Of a stretch of 11,346 nucleotides of DNA, positions 5,549 to 11,346 are shown piece after piece. The position numbers were made by a program, and so were the translations under genes. The number at the start of each line of letters is the position of its first letter. The first letter of the stretch is position 1. Below the pieces are notes generated by a model that had not been told where the DNA came from, did no database searches, and saw only the letters and a program-made list of their open reading frames with translations. The stretch covers positions 1 through 11,346 of the forward strand of contig JBDUDA010000082.1 in assembly GCA_040003205.1 (NCBI GenBank), read 5' to 3'. This stretch comes from JALYIM01 sp040003205 (GTDB taxonomy: Bacteria > Acidobacteriota > Terriglobia > Terriglobales > Acidobacteriaceae).

Positions 5549-7054
5549 CTAGTTCCCATTTCTCGCCGCTTCCACCGCGCGCAAGAGTGCCTGTGCCTTA
5601 TTCATGCATTCCTGAAATTCACTGGCGGCAACGGAGTCGGCAACAATCCCAGCGCCAGATTGCAGATACGCCTTCTTACCCTGCATTAGCAGGGTGCGAA
5701 TCGCGATGCATGAATCGAGATTGCCTGCGAAGTCCGCATAGAGCACCGAGCCACCGTAAAGGCCTCTGCGGACTGGCTCCAGTTCTTCAATAATTTGCAT
5801 GGCGCGCACTTTAGGAGCGCCCGTTAACGTTCCTGCCGGGAAGCAAGCCGCAAATGCGTCGAGGGCATCGAGCCCCCCGCGCAACTTTCCCTCCAGCGCC
5901 GAGACCAGATGCATGACGTGGGAATATCGCTCCACGTACATAAGGTCTTTCACCTTTACCGAGCCGTACTCGCTCACTCTTCCGAGGTCGTTGCGGCCGA
6001 GATCGACCAGCATCACATGCTCCGCCCGCTCCTTCTCGTCGTGGAGCATCTTCTGTTCCAGACTCAAGTCTTCGGCCTCATCCTGTCCTCGCGGATGCGT
6101 GCCCGCAATCGGACGGTATTCAAGTTTGCTGCCGGTAACCCGCACCAGCATTTCAGGAGATGAGCCCAGAACGTGCGAGTCGCCCATGCGCAGGTAATAC
6201 AGATATGGAGAAGGATTGACGGTGCGCAATGCGCGGTAAATATCGAAGGGCGCGACTCCGGGGACGAAGTCGAGGCGGCGCGAAAGCACTACTTGAAAAA
6301 TGTCTCCCGCAGCAATGTATTCCCGGGCGCGTTCCACGGACTTGATGAAGCGCTGGCGGCTGGTGCCCGCGTGTACCTTCAATTTGGCCAGTGCTTTGCC
6401 GGGCAGTTTTCCCGAGGATGCCCGAGCTGACTTCTGCCACTGCGCCGGGCTCATTCCTTTCGCCAATTTCTTTTCGATCACTGAGATGTCGCGGACGGCG
6501 CGGTCATAAGCAACGCGGGGGCTCTCCCGAGAGACGTCAGCCGTGGCAACGATGTGGATCTGATGCCGTAAATGGTCAAAGGCCAATACGCGGTCGAAAA
6601 ACATCATCACGCAATCAGGCGCGGAGAGATCGTGCTTTGCGTGTTCTCCAATGTTCTCCAGTTGCCGCACACCGTCGTAAGCGAAATATCCAACAGCCCC
6701 CGCAGTGAAGGGCGGCAATCCTGGATAAGTGGCCGAACGATGCTGCCGTAACAATTCTTTAACCAGGTGCAGAATATTTCCGCGACGCTGCTCGCTCTTG
6801 TTACCCCGCTGCACCTCGATCAACTCGCCGTGTGATCGCAACTGCATGTATGGGCGGACACCGAGAAATGTGAAGCGGCCGATTTGCTCTCCGCGTTCGA
6901 CCGATTCGAGCAGGAACGCATTCGCTTCGTCGCTGGCAATCGCGAGAAAGGCGGAGACCGGCGTCAGTAAATCCGCGGTCACTGACTTCACAACCGGCAC
7001 CAGCGAAGCGCCACGAGCGAGGCGAGAAAAGTTTTTGAAGTCGGGCCGCAGCAT
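5549..7054 (-). CDS. trpE: anthranilate synthase component I
   Basis: TrpE turns chorismate plus ammonia into anthranilate and pyruvate. The 501-residue product is full length. It has the N-terminal LLES motif (48-51), which forms part of the tryptophan feedback site. The chorismate-binding domain fills the C-terminal half, with GDIFQVVLSRR (250-260), PSPYLYYL (281-288), PIAGTHPRG (315-323), DLGRNDLGRV (351-360) and PAGTLTGAPK (406-415). Thr319 in PIAGT and the LLES motif favour TrpE over PabB. Feedback inhibition by tryptophan is likely. The ATG at 7054 has no visible Shine-Dalgarno, and a TATAAT lies only 14 bases upstream. No leader peptide or attenuator is seen. It converges on trpG with 26 bases between the stops. 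Confidence 0.95.
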   Translation of the reverse strand: MLRPDFKNFSRLARGASLVPVVKSVTADLLTPVSAFLAIASDEANAFLLESVERGEQIGRFTFLGVRPYMQLRSHGELIEVQRGNKSEQRRGNILHLVKELLRQHRSATYPGLPPFTAGAVGYFAYDGVRQLENIGEHAKHDLSAPDCVMMFFDRVLAFDHLRHQIHIVATADVSRESPRVAYDRAVRDISVIEKKLAKGMSPAQWQKSARASSGKLPGKALAKLKVHAGTSRQRFIKSVERAREYIAAGDIFQVVLSRRLDFVPGVAPFDIYRALRTVNPSPYLYYLRMGDSHVLGSSPEMLVRVTGSKLEYRPIAGTHPRGQDEAEDLSLEQKMLHDEKERAEHVMLVDLGRNDLGRVSEYGSVKVKDLMYVERYSHVMHLVSALEGKLRGGLDALDAFAACFPAGTLTGAPKVRAMQIIEELEPVRRGLYGGSVLYADFAGNLDSCIAIRTLLMQGKKAYLQSGAGIVADSVAASEFQECMNKAQALLRAVEAARNGN

Positions 7055-7060
7055 GGATAG

Positions 7061-7094
7061 GTTGCCACATTATATGGGATGGACGCATGGCAAC
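7061..7094 (-). promoter_or_regulatory. TATAAT-like element within an inverted repeat upstream of trpE
   Basis: On the minus strand TATAAT (7074-7069) lies 14 bases before the trpE start. It falls between GTTGCCA (7061-7067) and TGGCAAC (7088-7094), a perfect 7-base inverted repeat with a 20-base spacer. A dyad over a -10 element is what an operator for a dimeric repressor would look like, but no regulator is identified. A -35 hexamer at normal spacing is not evident. The remainder of the divergent gap to 7228 shows nothing further. Confidence 0.3.
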
Positions 7095-7228
7095 TTTCAT
7101 CCGCTCCCGGGCCCTAAGAGAATGGCCCATCTCAGCATTCATCGGCTTCAGTAACCAGCGAATGAATTGACGGATTGCAGCCCGCGGTAGAAGATGACCA
7201 CGATACCTGACAGTGCTGACAGAAACTT

Positions 7229-8053
7229 ATGCGGGTTAAATTCTGGGGCGTTCGCGGCTCAACTCCCACGCCTCAATCCGAGAACCTGCGCTATGGGGGC
7301 AATACCTCCTGCGTGGAGGTGCGGCTGGGCGACCAGCTCTTTGTTTTTGATTGTGGCACCGGCTTTCGCGTCCTGGGCCATGGGCTTAAGCATGAATTCG
7401 GAGATCGCCCGGTTTCCGCGCACGTCTTCGTTTCACATTTTCATTGGGACCACATTCAGGGCATCCCTTTTTTCGGGCCTTTATACGACAACCCTGAAAA
7501 CCATTTCGTGTTTCATTCATCCGGCCGCAATCGAAGCTTAAAGCGGGTGATGGAAGATCAGATGACTTCTCCGTATTTCCCAGTGAACCTTAACGAGATG
7601 AAGGCGCGGCGGGAATTCCGCGACGTGGAAGAAGGACGAATCGAACTTGACGGCGTCACCGTGCAAACCAGCTGGCTTAATCATCCGCAAGGCTGTTTAG
7701 GGTTTCGCCTGGAGACCAAAGACGGTGTCTTCGTTTATGCGACCGATAACGAACCGGGCAACGAGCTATTCGACAAAAACGTACGGCAACTCGCGGCCGG
7801 CGCCGACGTGCTGATTTATGACTCACAATACCTTCCGGAGGAATACGCTGCCAAGCGGCGCGGCTGGGGACACAGCCACTGGCGCGAGGCAGTGAACGTG
7901 GTGATGGAAAGCGGTGCCAGCGAGCTCATCCTCTACCACCACGATCCGGACCATGATGACAATTGCATCGACAAGGTGGTCACCGAAGCTCGCAATTATT
8001 ATCCGAGGGTGCGGGCGGCGTCTGAGGGTATGGAAATTCTGATCAAGCGCTAG
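7229..8053 (+). CDS. metallo-beta-lactamase-fold hydrolase
   Basis: The 274-residue product is a cytoplasmic MBL-fold hydrolase with a two-metal site: SHFHWDH (69-75) supplies the HxHxDH motif, and His152, Asp173 and a late histidine in YHHDPDH (236-242) complete it. The N-terminus MRVKFWGVRGSTPTP and the YGGNTSCVEV stretch (22-31) mark a subfamily close to PhnP-type phosphodiesterases and related cyclic-nucleotide or RNase Z-like enzymes. The real substrate cannot be told from sequence, and no phosphonate genes lie nearby. An RGWGHSHW segment (211-218) is characteristic of the subfamily as I recall it. The ATG at 7229 suits the family start, though the Shine-Dalgarno is poor. Its last 11 bases overlap the end of the lipid kinase gene on the other strand. 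Confidence 0.88.
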   Translation: MRVKFWGVRGSTPTPQSENLRYGGNTSCVEVRLGDQLFVFDCGTGFRVLGHGLKHEFGDRPVSAHVFVSHFHWDHIQGIPFFGPLYDNPENHFVFHSSGRNRSLKRVMEDQMTSPYFPVNLNEMKARREFRDVEEGRIELDGVTVQTSWLNHPQGCLGFRLETKDGVFVYATDNEPGNELFDKNVRQLAAGADVLIYDSQYLPEEYAAKRRGWGHSHWREAVNVVMESGASELILYHHDPDHDDNCIDKVVTEARNYYPRVRAASEGMEILIKR

Positions 8054-8960
8054 CCTCACGGTCGGACACTCTGCAATTCAATCTGGGGACGATCACTCGC
8101 AGTGCCTTCCTTTCCACACTGATTTCAATCGGCGTTTGGCATACGTATTCGCCGTCCGCGTAAACGTCCATTGGAATTTCGGTTTCCATTCGCAAATTTT
8201 CAGTCTGAAAATATTTCACTTGAGGTAAGGACAGATGTCTTCCGAGGTAGACCGAGGGAAACACGCTGAGCAAGTGCATCTTTCCCATCGCCCTCACCGT
8301 GCAGACGTCGAGTTTGCCGTCGTCTAATTCCGCTCGCGGGGCAATCTTGGCGCCGTGGCCGTACGCGGGCGTATTCGCAAAGGCGGCAAGCATCAGCTTT
8401 GTGCGGGTGACATCGGAAGACACTCCCACCTCCGAGTTGGTGAATTTCGCGGCGAATGATTTGAAACTCCATAAGACAGATGGAAGACTCAGTGCGTATC
8501 CGCCGTGGGCGCGGAGCCAACGAGGCAGCCGGTTGGCGCGCCGAGCCACCTCGGCGTCGAGACCTACGCAGGCTACGCAGCAGAAATAACGGCTGACGTC
8601 ACAAGCGTTGCCCGGGTCATTGGTCAGATCTCTGATGATTCCCAGGTCAATCACTCGTACAGACCCGCGGCCGGACTGAAAGTTCTTCCACGCTCGCACC
8701 GCATCGTGAATACTTCGCAGGTTCAAAGCACGCGCAAAATCGTTGCCGCTACCACACGGCACTACTAGAACTGGCAATTGAAGTTTGACGAGCTGGGCGA
8801 GATGGCGATGAATGGTGCCGTCGCCTCCGAAAATCAATATGGCGTCGGCATCAGAGGAGACTGCGGGGAGGCCGTTGGACCATGTGATACCCGGTTGGGA
8901 TTGAAATCGCTCGATAGCTTGTGGGGAAGTTCCGGGGCCGGAGATAACTGCTGCTCGCAT
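8043..8960 (-). CDS. diacylglycerol/lipid kinase family protein (YegS/BmrU-like)
   Basis: The 305-residue product has the DAGK catalytic-domain signatures: GGDGTIHRHL (45-54), which binds the nucleotide phosphates, and PCGSGNDFARAL (68-79). A beta-sandwich C-terminal domain with acidic residues follows, around ELDDGKLDV and YADGEY. Such proteins phosphorylate diacylglycerol, phosphatidylglycerol, sphingoid bases or polyprenols, and the actual substrate cannot be read from sequence. The N-terminus is short: the usual start has an NPxSG segment, whereas here it is MRAAVISGPGTS, so that loop is altered. The ATG at 8960 has a weak Shine-Dalgarno. The gene lies downstream of tyrS on the minus strand, about 250 bases away, and overlaps the MBL gene's end by 11 bases. 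Confidence 0.88.
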   Translation of the reverse strand: MRAAVISGPGTSPQAIERFQSQPGITWSNGLPAVSSDADAILIFGGDGTIHRHLAQLVKLQLPVLVVPCGSGNDFARALNLRSIHDAVRAWKNFQSGRGSVRVIDLGIIRDLTNDPGNACDVSRYFCCVACVGLDAEVARRANRLPRWLRAHGGYALSLPSVLWSFKSFAAKFTNSEVGVSSDVTRTKLMLAAFANTPAYGHGAKIAPRAELDDGKLDVCTVRAMGKMHLLSVFPSVYLGRHLSLPQVKYFQTENLRMETEIPMDVYADGEYVCQTPIEISVERKALRVIVPRLNCRVSDREASA

Positions 8961-9043
8961 TCGCGCATGAGGCTAACAGATTTTGTTGGAATTCAATCTT
9001 AAGCGGAGCAGTGCTTAATCTCCTGTAATTGCTATCTAGCCAC

Positions 9044-9076
9044 TGTCATGTTGAGCGACGGGGTCGAAGCATCCCT
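9044..9076 (+). repeat. degenerate TGTCAT-GAGCG intergenic repeat
   Basis: The sequence runs TGTCATGTTGAGCG, then GGGTCGAAGCATCCCT at the end. It has the same layout as the unit at 10693-10753 (TGTCATCCTGAGC ... GAAGGATCCCT when read on the minus strand), but is shorter and altered. It lies in the 247-base gap between tyrS and the lipid kinase gene. Confidence 0.6.
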
Positions 9077-9153
9077 ATGAGCTGCGCGCATGAGTCTGGC
9101 AGACGTTGCAGACTCCCTCAGCGGCTGAAGCCGTCCGCTCGGTAGGCTCCCTT

Positions 9154-9173
9154 CGCAGCGCCGAAGCGCTGCG
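9154..9173 (-). terminator. UUCG-loop hairpin downstream of tyrS
   Basis: CGCAGCGC and GCGCTGCG form a perfect 8-bp stem. Read on the minus strand, the four-base loop is TTCG closed by C-G, the very stable C(UUCG)G tetraloop. It begins 35 bases after the tyrS stop. A T-tract does not follow, so it may protect the 3' end or assist termination rather than act as a classical terminator. It could also simply be part of a dispersed palindromic repeat; GC-rich repeats surround it (9119-9150). Confidence 0.4.
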
Positions 9174-9207
9174 CCACCCACAATCCAATTCGTTTTATCG
9201 AAAAAGA

Positions 9208-10584
9208 CTAAAGGTCGTCTGTTATTTTTATTTTCTTTAGCTTGCGGCCCACGCGGACAATCAGTTCAGCAGGAAGGGCGGTGAGGAAAATGAGCGGGCT
9301 GGTCTCGGCACTATCCCCACTGGTGCCGATTTTTACCGCGCCTTCTTTTATTTTTCGCTGGCCTTCGGAGGCAGAATCAACCAGCCCAGCGGCAGCTAAA
9401 AGCTTGTCTAGCCGGACGCCGGGATAATTCCTCCCGAATGAAATCTCACCTGCTCCGTCTTCAACAGCTAAGTAAGGAACCTTGATGCCATCCGAGTAGA
9501 TGGACGCCGACTGTCTCTTCTCTTCGGGCAAATCTTTGAAATCATGGGGCGATTTAGCACCACTAAGCAAAGATGAGACCGTTTCCATATCTTCCGGAAT
9601 CTCTTTCTTCTGAAATTGCTTTGTCCAGTTTTCATTGGCCGACGCGCCTGCGGCTTCCCCGTGAAAATCGCGGACGATACGCGTTGCCAACTGGCGTTTA
9701 ATCTCCATCGGATGCGCGTTCCCCGCTTTCACCTCATCCTTAATTTTTGCGATTTCAGGCAGTTGCACATCCGTGAGCAACTCGTAGTACCTCCACATCA
9801 TGCCGTCGGAGATTGACATTACTTTCCCGTACATCTCCAGCGGCGGCTCGTGGATGCCAATCGCATTGTTGAGAGACTTCGACATTTTTTGCACGCCGTC
9901 GAGGCCCTCGAGGATCGGCATCGTCAGTACAACTTGAGATTCCTGGCCGTATCCGCGCTGTAGTTCGCGGCCCACCAGCAAATTGAATTTCTGATCGGTG
10001 CCGCCAAGCTCAACATCGGCGTGGAGAGCCACGGAATCGTATCCTTGTGAAAGTGGATACAGCAGCTCATGCAAAGCAATCGGCTTCTCTTCGGTGAAGC
10101 GTTTATGGAAATCTTCGCGTTCCAGCATTTGCGAAACTGTGTACTTGGCGGCCAGACGAATCCAATCTTCGCTCTTCATCTTTGCTAGCCATTCGCTGTT
10201 AAAGCGCACTTCGGTAGTCGCCGAATTCAGAATTTTGTAAACCTGCGCCATATATGTTTTGGCATTGCGCATAACCTCCTCTGCACTCAGCGGCGGACGA
10301 GTGGCAGAGCGACCGCTAGGGTCGCCGATCATTCCGGTAAAGTCGCCAATCAGAAAAATCACTGTATGACCGAGGTCCTGGAAATGTTTCAGTTTGCGCA
10401 ACAATACGGTGTGGCCCAGATGAAGATCGGGGGCGGTGGGGTCGAATCCCGCCTTGACACGTAGTGGCTTTCCGGCGGTAAAAGATTTTTCAAGCTTCGA
10501 GCGCAGCTCAGACTCGCGAATGATTTCGGCGGAGCCTTTCTTGAGGTACGCAAGCTGTTCGTCAACTGGTGCGAAGGTCGGCAT
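9208..10584 (-). CDS. tyrS: tyrosyl-tRNA synthetase
   Basis: This class-I synthetase charges tRNA-Tyr with tyrosine in the cytoplasm. The 458-residue product has the HIGH-type motif HLGH (55-58) in a FDPTAPDLHLGH context, the tyrosine-pocket segment GGTDQKFNLLVGR (194-206) and KMSKS (233-237). A C-terminal S4 RNA-binding domain follows (about 389-455, with VRLDKLLAAAGLV). The full KMSKS and the GDPSGRSATRPPL stretch place it in the TyrZ-like branch rather than the E. coli TyrS type with KFGKT. It is somewhat longer than the usual 400-430 residues. The ATG at 10584 suits the family start. No Shine-Dalgarno is seen at normal distance, and a TATAAT sits eight bases upstream, so the mRNA may be leaderless. 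It is preceded by purN on the same strand, 246 bases away, with a terminator-like hairpin between. Confidence 0.96.
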   Translation of the reverse strand: MPTFAPVDEQLAYLKKGSAEIIRESELRSKLEKSFTAGKPLRVKAGFDPTAPDLHLGHTVLLRKLKHFQDLGHTVIFLIGDFTGMIGDPSGRSATRPPLSAEEVMRNAKTYMAQVYKILNSATTEVRFNSEWLAKMKSEDWIRLAAKYTVSQMLEREDFHKRFTEEKPIALHELLYPLSQGYDSVALHADVELGGTDQKFNLLVGRELQRGYGQESQVVLTMPILEGLDGVQKMSKSLNNAIGIHEPPLEMYGKVMSISDGMMWRYYELLTDVQLPEIAKIKDEVKAGNAHPMEIKRQLATRIVRDFHGEAAGASANENWTKQFQKKEIPEDMETVSSLLSGAKSPHDFKDLPEEKRQSASIYSDGIKVPYLAVEDGAGEISFGRNYPGVRLDKLLAAAGLVDSASEGQRKIKEGAVKIGTSGDSAETSPLIFLTALPAELIVRVGRKLKKIKITDDL

Positions 10585-10592
10585 TGCTTGGA

Positions 10593-10598
10593 ATTATA
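10593..10598 (-). promoter_or_regulatory. candidate -10 element directly before tyrS
   Basis: A perfect TATAAT on the minus strand ends eight bases before the tyrS ATG. If functional, transcription would begin at or within a base or two of the start codon. No matching -35 hexamer was found at 16-18 bases. No T-box-like leader is visible in the upstream gap. Confidence 0.35.
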
Positions 10599-10692
10599 CC
10601 GACACCTCGCTCTTGCTGAGCGGACTCTCGTCGCCGTGGTCTTGAAGGGCAGACGAAAGCATTTCTAGACCTCGATGCCGTGGCGCGCCGAT

Positions 10693-10753
10693 AGGGATCC
10701 TTCGGCGCAAAGAGTCATTCGCAAGCGAATGACTCTTTTTGCTCAGGATGACA
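10693..10753 (-). repeat. TGTCATCCTGAGC ... GGATCCCT repeat unit enclosing a hairpin
   Basis: On the minus strand the unit begins TGTCATCCTGAGC and ends GAAGGATCCCT. A 13-bp hairpin takes the variable middle. The ends match the widespread intergenic TGTCATCCTGAGCG-type repeat and the degenerate copy at 9044-9076. The conserved ends with an exchangeable core repeat the pattern seen at 2051-2182. A second hairpin, GCGCCGA with TCGGCGC (10685-10708), overlaps its right end as read on the minus strand. Confidence 0.7.
10709..10738. terminator. perfect 13-bp hairpin between purN and tyrS
   Basis: AAAGAGTCATTCG (10709-10721) pairs perfectly with CGAATGACTCTTT (10726-10738) around a CAAG loop. On the plus strand TTTTT (10736-10740) ends the stem; on the minus strand three T residues end it. 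It lies 93 bases after the purN stop on the minus strand and before tyrS, where a terminator for purN is expected. The short U-tract on that side makes efficiency uncertain. Confidence 0.55.
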
Positions 10754-10780
10754 TTTCCTTGCTCAGGATGACAGTTTCTT
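10741..10780. repeat. two tandem copies of a 20-base unit with GCTCAGGATGACA
   Basis: GCTCAGGATGACA occurs at 10741-10753 and again at 10761-10773, exactly 20 bases apart, with similar T/C-rich tails (TTTCCTT and GTTTCTT). A third, diverged GGGATTGACAG follows at 10785-10795. Together they look like a partly duplicated end of the intergenic repeat unit. Confidence 0.7.
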
Positions 10781-10830
10781 GATGGGGATTGACAGTTCAG
10801 TTTAACTGCGCTTCCAGTCGCGTGGCCACG

Positions 10831-11346
10831 CTAGGCGGTTTTGCGAAGGAACTTTCGTCCCACAACCTCATGATTTCCCTGAAGGACGAGATTGATGGCT
10901 TCGGAATAAGCCAGATGCTCCTGCTCGAGAATGCGTTCCGCCAGCGAATCCTCGTTGTCGGAATCCAGCACTGGGATCGACTTTTGAACGACGATCGCTC
11001 CGTGGTCGAGTTCTTCGTCCACGAAGTGCACGGTGCATCCAGCGACTTTCACACCGTACGCGCAGGCTTGTTCCTGGGCCTCGAGCCCCGGGAACGACGG
11101 GAGAAGTGACGGATGAACGTTCAGAATGCGATTGGGGTATTGCTGCACGAACCAGGGAGACAGCAGTCGCAGATATCCTGCGAGGCAGACCAGTTCTACA
11201 CCATGTTCGCGGAGTTGAGCGACGATTTCGCGGTCATGTTCTTCCCGCTGTTTTCCTTTAGAAGGAATCGCCAGAGCCTTAATCCCGAGTTGCTGTGCGA
11301 CTTCGAGCCCGCCGGCATCTTCTCGATTCGAAAGCACGATCGCAAT
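10831..11346 (-). CDS. purN: phosphoribosylglycinamide formyltransferase (5' end outside window)
   Basis: PurN transfers a formyl group from 10-formyltetrahydrofolate to GAR in purine synthesis. The visible 171 residues form the C-terminal four-fifths; the family usually has about 190-215. The frame is open to the last base (IAIVLSNREDAGG), and a GTG at 11337 is internal rather than the start, so the first 20-40 residues with the SGxGSN loop lie outside. The catalytic residues are present: Asn and His in RILNVHPSLLPSFPG, and Asp in DEELDHGAIVVQ. VCLAGYLRLLSPWF is also typical. The expected Lys/Tyr in LLPKY is Ser-Phe here, a common variant as far as I recall. A terminator-like hairpin lies 93 bases downstream, so purN probably ends its transcript before tyrS. 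Confidence 0.95.
   Translation of the reverse strand: MAIVLSNREDAGGLEVAQQLGIKALAIPSKGKQREEHDREIVAQLREHGVELVCLAGYLRLLSPWFVQQYPNRILNVHPSLLPSFPGLEAQEQACAYGVKVAGCTVHFVDEELDHGAIVVQKSIPVLDSDNEDSLAERILEQEHLAYSEAINLVLQGNHEVVGRKFLRKTA

Noticed and set aside
4947..8053. Novel defence or signalling island including the MBL and PilZ genes
   Set aside because: The neighbours are housekeeping genes with matching base composition, and no effector, nuclease or nucleotidyltransferase gene accompanies them.
10585..10830. T-box riboswitch upstream of tyrS
   Set aside because: The gap holds repeats and a terminator-like hairpin, but no T-box consensus or stem I architecture was seen, and a -10-like element lies next to the ATG.
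11335..11337. GTG at 11337 as the start of purN
   Set aside because: The reading frame and PurN-like sequence continue to the right edge, so the real start lies outside the window.

Overview
The window looks like an ordinary chromosomal housekeeping region of an Acidobacteriota-type bacterium, probably near Terriglobia/Koribacter. That placement is inference. It rests on moderate-to-high GC, an EF-P whose loop reads PGNLRA, an AMIN-domain protein with a proline-rich tail, and intergenic repeats of the TGTCAT-nnn-GAGC type. No CRISPR array, tRNA, rRNA, transposase, phage gene or toxin-antitoxin pair was recognised, and nothing amounts to a clearly new multi-gene system.

Left part (1-1899). 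The extreme left edge may hold a small piece of a gamma-glutamyltransferase gene running off the window on the minus strand. Next comes an unrecognised 59-residue membrane microprotein (272-451, plus) with a strong Shine-Dalgarno. It converges, 3 bases apart, on a compact minus-strand operon efp - acyP - apt: elongation factor P, acylphosphatase and adenine phosphoribosyltransferase. The last two overlap by one base (TAATG). The EF-P has Asn where the modified Lys or Arg normally sits.

Middle part (1900-4946). A 658-base gene-free stretch holds one large inverted repeat and a third related copy. It is followed by a YtxH-like membrane protein (plus), then on the minus strand a secreted or periplasmic AMIN plus FecR-like protein and a single-domain PilZ protein with both c-di-GMP-binding motifs.

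Tryptophan part (4947-7054). trpG (plus) and trpE (minus), the two subunits of anthranilate synthase, lie tail to tail with a 26-base gap instead of in one operon. Each has its own TATAAT-like element; the one for trpE sits inside a perfect 7-base inverted repeat.

Right part (7055-11346). A metallo-beta-lactamase-fold hydrolase (plus) overlaps by 11 bases, tail to tail, with a diacylglycerol/lipid kinase-family gene (minus). Upstream of the kinase on the minus strand are tyrS (tyrosyl-tRNA synthetase) and the 3' part of purN (GAR transformylase), which leaves the window at the right edge. The gaps on both sides of tyrS contain further members of the TGTCAT repeat family. The one between purN and tyrS encloses a perfect 13-bp hairpin that can serve as a terminator.

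In function the genes cover translation (efp, tyrS), purine synthesis and salvage (purN, apt), tryptophan synthesis (trpE, trpG) and envelope or signalling roles (ytxH-like, AMIN, PilZ, lipid kinase). Apart from the efp-acyP-apt operon they are mostly single transcription units.
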